Source: Intrasporangium flavum (GTDB lineage: Bacteria > Actinomycetota > Actinomycetes > Actinomycetales > Dermatophilaceae). From it: a stretch of 64,000 nt of DNA. Below are positions 1 through 8,764 of this stretch, in pieces. The notes below the pieces were generated by a model that saw nothing but the letters and a program-made list of their open reading frames with translations, ran no database searches and was not told the origin of the DNA. Within the stretch, counting starts at the first letter, position 1. Each line of letters begins with the position of its first letter. The stretch is taken from NCBI RefSeq assembly GCF_001956915.1, contig NZ_MLJO01000021.1:52902-116901 (forward strand), read 5' to 3'. The position numbers and the translations under genes are program-made.

Positions 1-1
1 C

Positions 2-622
2 GCCCTGTGCCGCACCGCGCCCCTCGACCCCGAGCACCGGCACGCCGGTCTGAGCCAGGTCATCGTCGACCTGCACGACCCCGACGTCCACATCCGGCCG
101 ATCCTGTCGATGGGCGGCGACCACCACTTCAACGAGGTCCACCTCGACGGCGTCTTCATCCCCGACGACCGGGTCCTCGGCGAGGTCGGCGACGGGTGGC
201 GGCAGGTCAGCTCCGAGCTCGCCTACGAGCGCAGCGGTCCCGAGCGCGTCCTGTCGACCTTCCAGCTGCTCGCCACCGCAGCCCAGGCGATGGGCGACGG
301 CGGCCTGCCGACCGACGCCGGGCTCGGCCGCAACGTGGCCCGCGTCGCCGGCCTGCACCACCTCTCGTTCTCGGTGTCGACGGCCCTCGAGGCGCACGAG
401 CCGGCCGACGTGCCGGCCGCGCTCGTCAAGCTGCTCGGCACGACGACCGAGGGCGACATCGCCGACTTCGTCGACCTCCTGACGGCCACCGGCTGGGTCG
501 AGGACGAGGAGCTCTACACCCTCCTGCACGCCGCGATCCTCCAGCGCCCCGGCTTCACGCTCCGCGGCGGCACGAACGAGATCCTGCGCGGCGTCGTGGC
601 CCGTGGTCTGGGGATGCGCTGA
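2..622 (+). CDS. Acyl-CoA dehydrogenase, C-terminal part (5' end outside window)
   Basis: This is the end of an acyl-CoA dehydrogenase, the FAD enzyme that makes the alpha-beta double bond in acyl-CoA and passes electrons to ETF. The frame is open from base 2, so the start lies upstream of the window. About 206 residues are visible: the end of the beta-barrel domain (GGDHHFNEVHLDGVFIP) and the helical C-terminal domain, closing with the family-typical LRGGTNEILRGVVARGLG. The stop overlaps the ATG of the next gene (TGATG at 620-624), which implies translational coupling with a second, shorter acyl-CoA dehydrogenase. Such pairs often form heteromeric enzymes for branched or steroid side-chain CoA esters in actinobacteria; the substrate here cannot be told. 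Confidence 0.9.
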   Translation, partial: ALCRTAPLDPEHRHAGLSQVIVDLHDPDVHIRPILSMGGDHHFNEVHLDGVFIPDDRVLGEVGDGWRQVSSELAYERSGPERVLSTFQLLATAAQAMGDGGLPTDAGLGRNVARVAGLHHLSFSVSTALEAHEPADVPAALVKLLGTTTEGDIADFVDLLTATGWVEDEELYTLLHAAILQRPGFTLRGGTNEILRGVVARGLGMR

Positions 623-1749
623 TGTCCGACGGGATGATGTCCGACGCCGCCGGGAACGCCCGTCGCGCAGGGGGATTCGCGCACCTCGCCGCGCCGTCCA
701 CCGCCGACCCCGACGTCGTCGCGATGCTGACCGAGCTCTTCGACGACTACCGCGCCACGCGTCCGGCCCCGGGCGCCACCGTCGACCTCGACCGGGGCCT
801 GTGGGCCTCCCTGGAAGACCTCGGCCTGACGCGCCTGACCGGCAGCGAGTCCGCCGGCGGCAGCGGCGCCGGGTGGCTCGAGGCCGCCGCGCTGCTCGGC
901 CTCTCGGCCGCCGCGGGTGCCCCGGTGCCGGTCGCCGAGCACGACGTCCTCGGCGGGTGGCTGCTCGAGGCCGCAGGGCTGCCCAACGACGGCGGCATCC
1001 GCACGGTCTGCCGCCCCGACCCCTCCGGCGTCGCCCTCAACGTCACGTGGGCGCGCGACGCGTCGCGCATCGTCGCGCTGTGGGAGGACCGCGACGAGTG
1101 GCGGGTCGCCGACGTGCCCCTCGACCGCGTCGGGCTCGAGGAGGGACGCAACCTCGCGGGCGAGCCGAGCGACACCGTCGAGTTCGACCTGCTCGACCTC
1201 GAGGACGGCATCGTCGTGGCCCACGGGATCGGCGAGCAGTTCCACCACCGCGGCGCCCTCGCGCGATCGGCCCAGGTGGTCGGCGCGATGGAGCGGATCC
1301 TCGACGTCGTGCTCACCCACGTGCGCGACCGCGTCCAGTTCGGCCGCCCGATCGGCCGCTTCCAGGCCGTCCAGCACCTCGTGTCCGACATCGCCGCCGA
1401 GACCGCGCTCGCCCGGGCCGCCACCGACGCCGCCGTGGCCCGCGCCGCGGCCTCCGACTGGCAGGACCGCGGCATGCTCTTCGCCGTCGGCGTCGCCAAG
1501 TCGTGCGTCGGGCACGGAGCCTCGGTCGTCGTGCGCAACGCGCACCAGGTGCTCGGCGCCATCGGCACCACCCTCGAGCACGAGCTGCACACCCTGACCA
1601 AGCCGATCCTGGCCCGCCGCAGCGAGTACGGCTCGGTGCACGAGTGGGACGAGACGCTCACGTCCCTGGCGACGTCCGCCGGCCGGGACCGGCTCTGGAC
1701 CCTCGTCACGACCGGCCGCGCCAAGAGCGCCGACCGGGCCGGAAGCTGA
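622..1749 (+). CDS. Acyl-CoA dehydrogenase family protein, second subunit
   Basis: A 375-residue acyl-CoA dehydrogenase homologue that starts on the ATG overlapping the previous stop. The C-terminal half is recognisable: DRVQFGRPIGRFQAVQHLV is the FAD/ETF-side motif and a four-helix bundle follows. The N-terminal half is divergent and rich in Ala and Gly. It does not end with the usual R-G/T-x-E-I segment, which the first subunit has. A degenerate partner next to a canonical ACAD is typical of the heterotetrameric FadE pairs of actinobacteria. I infer that the two proteins form one enzyme. The enoyl-CoA hydratase gene starts 29 bases downstream, so the three genes probably form one operon for successive beta-oxidation steps. 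Confidence 0.85.
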   Translation: MSDGMMSDAAGNARRAGGFAHLAAPSTADPDVVAMLTELFDDYRATRPAPGATVDLDRGLWASLEDLGLTRLTGSESAGGSGAGWLEAAALLGLSAAAGAPVPVAEHDVLGGWLLEAAGLPNDGGIRTVCRPDPSGVALNVTWARDASRIVALWEDRDEWRVADVPLDRVGLEEGRNLAGEPSDTVEFDLLDLEDGIVVAHGIGEQFHHRGALARSAQVVGAMERILDVVLTHVRDRVQFGRPIGRFQAVQHLVSDIAAETALARAATDAAVARAAASDWQDRGMLFAVGVAKSCVGHGASVVVRNAHQVLGAIGTTLEHELHTLTKPILARRSEYGSVHEWDETLTSLATSAGRDRLWTLVTTGRAKSADRAGS

Positions 1750-1778
1750 ACTGCACTGCCGCCGAAGGAGACCCGCCG

Positions 1779-2516
1779 ATGACCGAGATCCGCTACGAGG
1801 TGTCCGAGGGCGTCGCCCTCATCACCCTCGACGCGCCGGAGCGCCGCAACGCGCTGTCGGTCGAGATGTCCGTCGAGCTGGCCGACGCCGCCCGCACGGC
1901 CGAGGCCGACGCGTCGGTCGGCGCCGTCGTCGTCACCGGCGGCGAGCACTTCTGCGCCGGCGCCGTGCGCAGCGTCCTCGCCGACACCGGTGCCGACCCG
2001 GTGGAGGACGACGCCTACCGCAACCTCGAGACCGTCTATGCGGCGTTCACGACCGTCGGCGGCATCGGCGTGCCCACGGTGGCCGCCGTGCGCGGCGCGG
2101 CGGTCGGCGCGGGGCTCAACCTCGCGCTCGCCACCGACCTGCGCATCGTGTCGCGCACGGCGCGCCTGCTGCCCGGGTTCGCCCAGATCGGCATCCACCC
2201 CGGCGGTGGGCACTTCACCCTGCTCAACCGGGTCGCCGGGCGTGAGGCCGCCGCGGCGCTCGGCCTGTTCGGCGCCGAGGTCGACGGCGAGCGCGCCGTC
2301 GAGCTCGGCCTGGCGTGGGCGGCGCACGACGACGCCGACGTCGAGGAGCAGGCCCTCGCGATGGCCCGACGCGTCGCCCGCGACCCCGCGCTGGCGCGTC
2401 GCACGGTCGCCAGCTTCCGGCGCGAGACGGCCCCCGGCGGCCTGCCGTGGGACGTCTCGGTCGAGCTCGAGCGCTCGCCCCAGATGTGGTCGCTGCGGCG
2501 TCGCCACGGTCGCTGA
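1779..2516 (+). CDS. Enoyl-CoA hydratase/isomerase family protein
   Basis: Crotonase-fold protein of 245 residues, shorter than the usual 255-270. The CoA-binding and oxyanion-hole segments are visible: PERRNALSVEM near the N-terminus, a VVVTGGEHFCAGA loop around residues 45-60, and GAAVGAGLNLALATDLRI around residue 100. The segment GFAQIGIHPGGGHFTLL matches the usual GxxxxGxxPDxGxTxxLxR block and keeps its glycine turn, but with His-Pro-Gly where Pro-Asp/Glu is normal, so the second catalytic acid may be missing or moved. The ATG at 1779 follows a GAAGGAG ribosome-binding site. As third gene after two acyl-CoA dehydrogenases it would hydrate their enoyl-CoA product. Confidence 0.85.
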   Translation: MTEIRYEVSEGVALITLDAPERRNALSVEMSVELADAARTAEADASVGAVVVTGGEHFCAGAVRSVLADTGADPVEDDAYRNLETVYAAFTTVGGIGVPTVAAVRGAAVGAGLNLALATDLRIVSRTARLLPGFAQIGIHPGGGHFTLLNRVAGREAAAALGLFGAEVDGERAVELGLAWAAHDDADVEEQALAMARRVARDPALARRTVASFRRETAPGGLPWDVSVELERSPQMWSLRRRHGR

Positions 2517-2556
2517 TCCACGCCTGAAGCGCGCGCGAACCGCCCGGTTCGGGTCC

Positions 2557-2599
2557 TCCTCGGGCTCTCCTCGGGCTCTCCTCGGGCTCTCCTCGGGGG
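2557..2599. repeat. 11-bp tandem repeat, about four copies
   Basis: The unit TCCTCGGGCTC is repeated almost perfectly four times in the 192-base gap between the enoyl-CoA hydratase and the MFS gene. It is not palindromic. I see no regulatory reading for it and regard it as slippage in a GC-rich spacer. The rest of the gap shows no further gene. Confidence 0.8.
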
Positions 2600-2708
2600 C
2601 ACGTCGCGGGCCGCCGCGCGCCGCGCGGCTGTCCAACCTCGTTTCGGCACCTCGGTCCGCTTGGTGGCAGGATGGCGAGGTTGCCGTCACCCACCGAGGA
2701 GGAGTTCC

Positions 2709-3908
2709 GTGCTCGCGTCCTACCGGCCTCTCTTCGAGGTACCGGGCGCCCGCACCTTCATCACAGGGGGGATGATCGCCCGCACCGCGGGCTCGATGTT
2801 CGGTGTCGCCGTCGTGGCCATGGTCGCCGCCCGGTCGGGCTCCTACGAGCTGGCCGGCGCCGTCGTGGCCGTCGGCATGGTGGCCCTGGCGCTCTTCGCG
2901 CCCTTCCTCGGCCGCCTCGTCGACCGGTACGGGCAGCGGCGGATCGCCATCCCGTTCTTCCTGTTCTCGGGCTTCTGGGCGGTCATGACGATCGTGGCCT
3001 CGATGAAGGGCTGGCCCTCGTGGGTCCTCTTCATCACCTTCCCGCTCTGCGGGGCCATCCCGAACATGGGCACCATGGCCCGGGCCCGGTGGACGCACAT
3101 CTTCGCCCACGACCCCCGCTCGCTGCACTCGGCGATGTCGTTCGAGCAGGTCATGGAGGAGCTGACGTTCGTCATCGGGCCGGTCGTGGCGATCTGGCTG
3201 GCGTCCGCCTGGTTCCCCGAGGCCGGCTTCGTCGTCGCCACCATCGCCTACGGCGTCGGGGTGCTCGTCTTCATCTCGGCGCGCTCCACCGAGCCCCCGG
3301 TCGTGCCGCACCACCAGCGTCCGGAAGGGCACGCCCACCACAACCCGGGCCTCATCCCGCTCGCGTTCATCATGGTGATGACCGGCGCGATCTTCGGCGT
3401 CAACGAGGTGGTCACCCTCGCGGTGGCCCAGGACCACGGCGCCAAGGGCACGGCGGGCGCCATCCTCGCCCTCTACGCCGTCGGCTCGGGCCTGGCCGGC
3501 CTCGTCTTCGGGCACGTCTCGCACGGCCGCAACCTCGTCAAGCTGCTCATCCTCGGCACCCTCGGCATGGGCGTGCTCGAGGCGCCGCTGCTCTTCGCCC
3601 CTAACCTGTGGGTGCTCGCCGGGCTCATGGTCATCGCCGGCATGGCCACCGCCCCGACCCTCATCACGACGATGAACCTCATCGAGCGCATCGTGCCCAA
3701 GGCCCAGCTCAACGAGGGCATGACGATCGTGCTGACCGGCCTCATCATCGGCATCGCCGCCGGCTCGGCGGTCTCCGGAGCCGTCGTCGACCGGGTCGGG
3801 GCCCAGCACGGCTACTGGGTGGCCGTCATCGCCGGTGGCTTCGCCTTCGTCATGGCCCTCGGCACGCGCGCCTTCCTCAGCCGTCGCGAGCTGCACAACC
3901 TCCGCTGA
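2709..3908 (+). CDS. MFS transporter
   Basis: Integral membrane protein of 399 residues with about 12 predicted transmembrane segments, the usual size of a major facilitator permease. The GTG at 2709 (reading VLASYRPLFEVPG) was chosen because AGGAGGAG lies just upstream. The cytoplasmic loop after TM2 reads FLGRLVDRYGQRR, the MFS loop 2-3 signature (GxLxDRxGRR). A His-rich loop (residues about 195-215, VVPHHQRPEGHAHH) separates the two six-helix halves and might bind a metal. Substrate is unknown. The gene stands alone, and a large nested inverted repeat follows its stop. Confidence 0.85.
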   Translation: MLASYRPLFEVPGARTFITGGMIARTAGSMFGVAVVAMVAARSGSYELAGAVVAVGMVALALFAPFLGRLVDRYGQRRIAIPFFLFSGFWAVMTIVASMKGWPSWVLFITFPLCGAIPNMGTMARARWTHIFAHDPRSLHSAMSFEQVMEELTFVIGPVVAIWLASAWFPEAGFVVATIAYGVGVLVFISARSTEPPVVPHHQRPEGHAHHNPGLIPLAFIMVMTGAIFGVNEVVTLAVAQDHGAKGTAGAILALYAVGSGLAGLVFGHVSHGRNLVKLLILGTLGMGVLEAPLLFAPNLWVLAGLMVIAGMATAPTLITTMNLIERIVPKAQLNEGMTIVLTGLIIGIAAGSAVSGAVVDRVGAQHGYWVAVIAGGFAFVMALGTRAFLSRRELHNLR

Positions 3909-3975
3909 CGCGGCGCCCCGCCCGACGCGTCAGCGCCCCGACGCGTCCTCCCGGCCCGACGCGTCGCCCACCCTC

Positions 3976-4088
3976 GACCGTCGAGAGGCCACGATGGGCT
4001 GCCCCGGACACGTCGAAAGGCCACCTCTCGTGTCGAGAGGTGGCCTTTCGAGGGTCAGGAGGCCACCAGACGTGGCCTCTCGACGGTC
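3976..4088. terminator. Nested double inverted repeat between convergent MFS genes
   Basis: Two perfect inverted repeats sit one inside the other. The inner pair has 17-bp arms (4014-4030 and 4034-4050) with a 3-base loop, and its outer ends are CGAAAGG/CCTTTCG. The outer pair has 18-bp arms (3976-3993 and 4071-4088) and the right arm runs into the stop codon of the reverse-strand DHA2 gene. The arms of both pairs share the core CGAGAGG(T)GGCC, so the inner and outer arms are also related to each other. A bidirectional terminator for the two convergent genes is the simplest reading, but two nested hairpins are more than that needs. Confidence 0.75.
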
Positions 4089-5820
4089 AGTGGCCGGCGG
4101 CGGCCACCGGAGCGGACTCGGCGTCGCCCTCCTGGGCACCCTGCTGGCCGGGGCCGGGACCGAGGTCGACGTGCGGCAGGAACAGCGAGGCGATGAAGGC
4201 GAGCACGAGCACGCCCGAGGCGACGAGGAACACGACCGACATGGCGTCGGAGAAGCCGACGAGGAACGGGTGGGCGAGGCGCGGGTCGAGCTGGTTGATG
4301 AACGAGCTGTCCTGCAGGGCCGAGGCGCCCGCACCGCCGCCGCCACCCTTCTGCACGCCGGCGATGAAGGCCGCATTGGCCTGCGGGTCGCCGCCCGTCG
4401 GGTTGCGCACCGCCGCGATGAACTCCGGCGACCTGGCCGCGGACTGGAATGCCTCGGCGATCTTCGTGCCGGCCTGCGAGAACAGGATGGACAGGAAGAC
4501 GGCGGTGCCCAGCGTGCCACCGATCTGCCGGGTGAACGTGGCCGACGACGTCGCCACCCCGATGTCGCGCCGCGGGACGGCGTTCTGCACGGCGAGCGTC
4601 AGCGGCTGGAAGTTGAAGCCGAGGCCGATGCCGAAGAAGAACATCCCGATCATCGTCTTCCACAGCGGGGTGTCGGCCCCGATGTAGTGGAAGCCGAAGA
4701 GCGCCGCGACGAGGATCGCCGAGCCCACGATCGGGAAGATGCGGTAGCGCCCGGTGCGCGAGATGAGCTGGCCGGAGAAGATCGAGCCGAACATGATGCC
4801 GCCGGTCATCGGCAGCAGCATGAGGCCGGCCTCGGTCGGCGTCGCGCCCTTGACGATCTGGAGGTAGAGCGGGAGGGCGGCGAGACCACCGAACATGCCC
4901 ATGCCGATGAAGACCGAGCTGACCGACGCGGCGGCGATGGTGCGGTTGCTGAAGAGTCGCAGCGGGATCAGCGCCTCGTCGCCCATGTTCCGCTCGACGA
5001 GGAAGAACGCGACCGCGCCGACGAGGCCGACGGCGTAGCAGAGGATCGAGGTGGCCGATCCCCAGCCCCAGCCGCGACCCTGCTCGGCGACGATGAGCAG
5101 CGGCACGAGCGCGATCGACAGCGTGGCCGCGCCCCAGTAGTCGATGCGGTGGTCGAGGCGGTGGTGGCGCAGGTGCAGCGTGCGGCTGACCACGACGAGC
5201 GCGATGATGGCGATCGGCACGTTGACGAGGAAGACCCAGCGCCAGCCGGTGATGCCGAGGATCGTCGCCTGGCCGGCGAGGAGGCCGCCGACGACGGGGC
5301 CGATGACGCTCGAGGTGCCGAAGACGGCGAGGAAGTAGCCCTGGTAGCGGGCCCGCTCGCGCGGAGGCACGATGTCGCCGATGATCGCGAGGGCCAGCGA
5401 GAAGAGGCCGCCGGCGCCGATGCCCTGGACGGCGCGGAACGCCGCGAGGGCCGGGATCGACCAGGCGAGCGTGCAGAGCATCGAGCCGATCGTGAAGATC
5501 GAGATGGCGAAGAGGAAGAGCTTCTTGCGCCCGTAGATGTCGCCGAGCTTGCCGTAGAGCGGCGTCGCGATGGTGGCCGTGATGAGGTACGCGGTGGTGA
5601 CCCAGGCCTGGCCGGCGAGGTCGTTGAGGTCGTCGGCGATGACGCGCATGGCGCTCGCGACGATCGTCTGGTCGAGGGCCGCGAGGAACATCCCCAGCAT
5701 CAGACCGATGAGGATCGTGATGATCTCCCGGTGTGACAGCGGCGGGTGGTCGGCGGTCCCCGCCGACGTGCTCGCCGGGGTGCTCGCCGCGCGTCCCGGC
5801 TCGGCGGTGGTGTCGGACAT
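4087..5820 (-). CDS. DHA2-family (EmrB/QacA) multidrug MFS exporter
   Basis: A 577-residue permease with about 14 transmembrane segments, the layout of the DHA2 drug:H+ antiporters. The N-terminal half contains LGMFLAALDQTIVASAMRVI (motif D1 of the family), KLGDIYGRKK (loop 2-3 motif A) and AVQGIGAGGLFSLALAIIGD (TM4-TM5 motif B/C region). A longer extracytoplasmic loop rich in Gly and Ala lies before the last helix. It follows the marR-type gene by one base (stop and start read TGACATG), so the two are translationally coupled. I infer export of a toxic or lipophilic compound that also relieves MarR repression. The 3' end runs into the nested inverted repeat shared with the convergent MFS gene. 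Confidence 0.9.
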   Translation of the reverse strand: MSDTTAEPGRAASTPASTSAGTADHPPLSHREIITILIGLMLGMFLAALDQTIVASAMRVIADDLNDLAGQAWVTTAYLITATIATPLYGKLGDIYGRKKLFLFAISIFTIGSMLCTLAWSIPALAAFRAVQGIGAGGLFSLALAIIGDIVPPRERARYQGYFLAVFGTSSVIGPVVGGLLAGQATILGITGWRWVFLVNVPIAIIALVVVSRTLHLRHHRLDHRIDYWGAATLSIALVPLLIVAEQGRGWGWGSATSILCYAVGLVGAVAFFLVERNMGDEALIPLRLFSNRTIAAASVSSVFIGMGMFGGLAALPLYLQIVKGATPTEAGLMLLPMTGGIMFGSIFSGQLISRTGRYRIFPIVGSAILVAALFGFHYIGADTPLWKTMIGMFFFGIGLGFNFQPLTLAVQNAVPRRDIGVATSSATFTRQIGGTLGTAVFLSILFSQAGTKIAEAFQSAARSPEFIAAVRNPTGGDPQANAAFIAGVQKGGGGGAGASALQDSSFINQLDPRLAHPFLVGFSDAMSVVFLVASGVLVLAFIASLFLPHVDLGPGPGQQGAQEGDAESAPVAAAGH

Positions 5821-5821
5821 G

Positions 5822-6355
5822 TCAGTCCTTCCTGGACATCTGGTCGGTGGCGCCGGCCGCCCTCGGGGCGGCGGCGTAGGGCATCGGCGGCAGGGAGGCT
5901 CCCCGCGCGCGGAGGTTGGCGTCGAGCGCGTCGGCGAGCTCGTGCAGGTCGGTGACGAACGAGTCCGCCCGGCGTCCGTCCCAGGCCTCGAGGAGCCCCT
6001 GGAACCACGTCGAGCGCGTGGACTGGATGTGGTCGAGCACGGCGTGACCCTCGTCGGTGAGGGACACGACGAGGGCGCGCCCGTCGTGCGGGTCGGCCGT
6101 CTTGGCGAGCAGACCGCCGGCGACGAGCGCGCTCACCTGGCGGCTCACCGTCGACACGTCGTTGTGCAGCGTCGTGGCGAGGTCGGAGATCCGCACCGGC
6201 TCCGCGGAGCCGGCCACGACGAAGAGGACGGGGTAGGCGGTGGTGTCGACGGCCTCGTGGACGCGCGGTGCGGCGTTGCGCGCTGCGAGGAGCAGCTTCT
6301 GCACCCGCAGCAGCGCGACGAACACCTGGTTCGCCTCGTCCTTGCCGACGGTCAC
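5822..6355 (-). CDS. MarR-family transcriptional regulator
   Basis: Winged-helix repressor of about 177 residues. The wHTH is visible as EPVRISDLATTLHNDVSTVSR followed by the wing region KTADPHDGRALVVSLTDEG, the classic MarR DxRxxxxxLT pattern. The frame remains open to a TTG at 6391, but that longer start would lie inside a perfect dyad, so I prefer the GTG at 6355 behind GGGGACGG. It is the first gene of a two-gene operon with the DHA2 exporter and probably represses itself and the pump from the dyad at 6371-6391. The ligand cannot be predicted. Confidence 0.85.
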   Translation of the reverse strand: MTVGKDEANQVFVALLRVQKLLLAARNAAPRVHEAVDTTAYPVLFVVAGSAEPVRISDLATTLHNDVSTVSRQVSALVAGGLLAKTADPHDGRALVVSLTDEGHAVLDHIQSTRSTWFQGLLEAWDGRRADSFVTDLHELADALDANLRARGASLPPMPYAAAPRAAGATDQMSRKD

Positions 6356-6370
6356 CGCGACCGTCCCCAA

Positions 6371-6391
6371 TTGCTTGTTTGCACCAAGCAA
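6371..6391. promoter_or_regulatory. Probable MarR operator
   Basis: A perfect dyad TTGCTTG-N7-CAAGCAA lies 16 bases upstream of the preferred marR start. The arm spacing (about two turns overall, AT-rich in a GC-rich genome) fits a MarR dimer. The role is inferred from position; no experimental data are implied. Confidence 0.6.
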
Positions 6392-6581
6392 GTATTCGCC
6401 GAGGTGCCACCGCTGTCAAACGGCCGCTCGACGGGCCCGGCCGGGTACGAGTGGGACACATCGTGGGCACCATGTGGTTGTCTGTGCGCACGCGCCTCGG
6501 GGGAGGTGCCAAAATGTCTGCGCCGTCGCAGTGTTCGGAAGGGAGCATGCCGCGACGCCGTCCGACCCCTCAGGGAGAACC

Positions 6582-7409
6582 ATGGCCGCCGACGAGACCG
6601 CCGACGAGACCGCCGACGTCCCCGTCGACCCACCGACGCCGGACGCGTCCACCCCGGACGTGCCCGAGCCGGACCCTGCCGTCGCCGCGGCGACCCGGCA
6701 GGACGCCACCGTCCAGGACGCGTTCCGCCAGCTGTCCGCGCTCATCTACTCGGGCGCCGACGCCGGGTCGATCCACCACGCGCTCGTCGACGCCGCGGTG
6801 CGCCTCGTCGACGGCTGCGACCGGGCCTCGCTGCTCATGCGCTCGCACGACCGGTACCTCACGGCAGCCTCCACCGACGACATCGCCCGACGCATCGACC
6901 AGATCGAGCTCGAGGTCGGCGAGGGCCCCTGCGTCGACGCCATCGTCGACGAGGCCTACCAGCACGACCCCGACCTCACCGACGCCGTCACCCCGTGGCC
7001 GCGCTTCACCGAACGGATCGTCGCCGAGACCCCGGTGCGCTCGGCGGTCGGCTACCGGCTGCTCCTCGAGGGCGACAAGGTGGGCGCGCTCAACCTCTTC
7101 TCCGACACCCCGGGCGGCCTGACCGGCGCCTCGGCCGACGTCGGCGCCGTCATCGCCTCGTTCGCGACGGTCGCCCTCATGGCGATCCGGGCCCGCGAGG
7201 AGGCGGCGACGCTTCGTCAGGGCCTGCAGAGCAACCGCGAGATCGGCAAGGCCGTCGGCCTGCTCATGGCCGCCCACCACATCAGCGGCGAGGACGCCTT
7301 CGCGCTGCTGCGGCGCACGTCGCAGGAGCTCAACATGAAGCTCGCCCACGTCGCGACGCAGGTCATCCGCGGTCAGGAGTCGCAGTTCCCGACGCCGCCC
7401 AGCGGCTGA
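6582..7409 (+). CDS. GAF and ANTAR domain protein
   Basis: A 275-residue cytosolic regulator. After a Pro/Asp/Thr-rich N-terminal tail (about 40 residues) comes a GAF domain (about 45-195, with VDGCDRASLLMRS and the EVGEGPCVDAI loop common to actinobacterial ANTAR-linked GAFs). The C-terminal ANTAR domain (about 205-265, with NREIGKAVGLLMAAHHISGEDAFALLRRTSQ) binds tandem hairpins in nascent RNA and prevents termination. The ATG at 6582 was chosen behind AGGGAGAAC. The gene is monocistronic and lies next to a SigB/F-type sigma factor, so a role in stress signalling is plausible. Its RNA targets are unknown. Confidence 0.92.
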   Translation: MAADETADETADVPVDPPTPDASTPDVPEPDPAVAAATRQDATVQDAFRQLSALIYSGADAGSIHHALVDAAVRLVDGCDRASLLMRSHDRYLTAASTDDIARRIDQIELEVGEGPCVDAIVDEAYQHDPDLTDAVTPWPRFTERIVAETPVRSAVGYRLLLEGDKVGALNLFSDTPGGLTGASADVGAVIASFATVALMAIRAREEAATLRQGLQSNREIGKAVGLLMAAHHISGEDAFALLRRTSQELNMKLAHVATQVIRGQESQFPTPPSG

Positions 7410-7597
7410 GCCCGCACCGGCCCGACGCGTCGGGGGAGTGCCGCAGCGGTCGGTCCACGACACGCATCGGTCGACGCGTCCGCACGAACCGGACGCGTCG
7501 ACCGTGGTGGCAGGGGGTGGGGCAAGGGCCCGCCCCCGTGCGCAGGGAGCCGCGAAGTCGCAGAGGTGTCAGGGCACGAATTCCGTGCCCGGCCTCC

Positions 7598-8386
7598 TCA
7601 GGCGCTCGCGACGCCCTCGGCGTCGAGCTGGCGACGCAGGGACTCGAGGATGCGGCGCAGCAGGCGGCTGACCTGCATGGCCGACAGGCCCATCGACTCG
7701 GCGATCTCGGCCTGGGTCATGTCGTCGACGAAGCGACGCTCGATGATCTCCTGGTCGCGGGCGGGCAGGCGCTCGATGGCGGTGCGCACGACGATGGAGT
7801 CGTCGAGCGCGGGGTCGGTGCCCCGGTCGCCGCGGGCGTCGATGAGGTCGAGGACGGGCCGGCCGCCCTCGTTCGTCGTGACGTCGAGGGAGGCCGGGCG
7901 CAGGTTCGACGCGGCGACCTGGGCCTCCTTGACCGACTCGACGGGGATGGCGAGCTCCTCGGCGAGCTCGTCGACGTCCGGGTCGTGGCCGAGGACCTGC
8001 TCGAGGCGCGAGCGGGTGTCGGTGACGAGCTGCCGGCGCTCCTGCAGCTCGCGCGGCGGCCGGACGAGCCAACCGTAGTCGCGGAAGTACCGGCGCAGCT
8101 CGCCGGTGATGGTCGGCGTCGCGTAGGCGCCGAACTCCGTGGGCTTGTCGAGGTCGAAGCGCTGCACGGCCTTGAGCAGGGCCAGGAAGGCCACCTGCTC
8201 GAGGTCCTCGCGGTCCAGGCCCTTGCCCGAGTAGCGGTGGGCGAGCGACCGGGCGAGCGGCATGTGCAGTCTCGTGACGGCCTCGAGAGCCTCGTTCCGC
8301 TCGGACGCGGAGTCCGAGGTGCGGAAGGTGATGATCAGCTCTCGCGTGCGTGCGTCCTTGCGCGGACCAACCTTGGCGTCGGTCAT
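7598..8386 (-). CDS. SigB/SigF/SigG-type RNA polymerase sigma factor
   Basis: Sigma-70-family factor of 262 residues. Region 2 is seen as HMPLARSLAHRYSGKGLDREDLEQVAFLALL (residues about 42-72; DLEQVA is the polymerase-binding core), followed by RFDLDKPTEFGAYATPTI (2.4). Region 3 follows around 100-150, and region 4 ends the protein with DMTQAEIAESMGLSAMQVSR as helix-turn-helix. Length and region content fit the general stress/sporulation SigB-F-G group rather than ECF or the housekeeping factor. No anti-sigma factor or antagonist gene is adjacent, unlike the usual rsbW-sigB order, so control must come from elsewhere or through transcription. Confidence 0.92.
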   Translation of the reverse strand: MTDAKVGPRKDARTRELIITFRTSDSASERNEALEAVTRLHMPLARSLAHRYSGKGLDREDLEQVAFLALLKAVQRFDLDKPTEFGAYATPTITGELRRYFRDYGWLVRPPRELQERRQLVTDTRSRLEQVLGHDPDVDELAEELAIPVESVKEAQVAASNLRPASLDVTTNEGGRPVLDLIDARGDRGTDPALDDSIVVRTAIERLPARDQEIIERRFVDDMTQAEIAESMGLSAMQVSRLLRRILESLRRQLDAEGVASA

Positions 8387-8440
8387 GGCAATCCTCCATG
8401 GGATGTCCCCGATGCGGCGCTGGCTTGACCGACTGCCTTG

Positions 8441-8469
8441 ACGTTAAACCCTTGTCCAACGTTTGGCAA
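8441..8469 (-). promoter_or_regulatory. Sigma-70-type promoter of the sigma-factor gene
   Basis: On the reverse strand TTGCCA (8469-8464) and TAACGT (8446-8441) are separated by 17 bases, a good housekeeping -35/-10 pair, about 55 bases before the start codon at 8386. Confidence 0.55.
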
Positions 8470-8764
8470 GGCCGGGTTCGGCCTGTTCGGGCGGCCTTGG
8501 GGCCCGGCCGGATGGCCTGGTTCGTGCTCATTCCGGCCGAATTCGTCCACGCGACAGGAGGATTCGGCAACAGGCGGCGACGGCGCCGCACGTCCAAGGA
8601 TTGTCGAGAGTTTGCGCAGGTTCTGCGTCAGTTCTCGGGCTGTTCACCCCCGGCGCGCGGGACGTGTACAAGGTTGGGCGGCCTCGGTCGTCGGACGTCG
8701 AGGGTTGGGCGTCGAGGGTTGGAGGGACCGGGGGGCACCCCGGCAGCGTCAGTGCGTCAGTGCG
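8470..8764. other. Intergenic stretch, no gene seen
   Basis: Together with the promoter region this is a 378-base gap (8387-8764) between two reverse-strand genes. Apart from the promoter and the 8-bp tandem repeat at its end I see no coding sequence, hairpin terminator or RNA motif I can name. Confidence 0.5.

Noticed and set aside
747..3896. Very long reverse-strand open frame opposite the ACAD, hydratase and MFS genes
   Set aside because: Open frames opposite high-GC genes are expected from GNC/GNS codon bias; the translation is low-complexity (His/Asp/Arg/Gly) and the forward proteins are recognised families.
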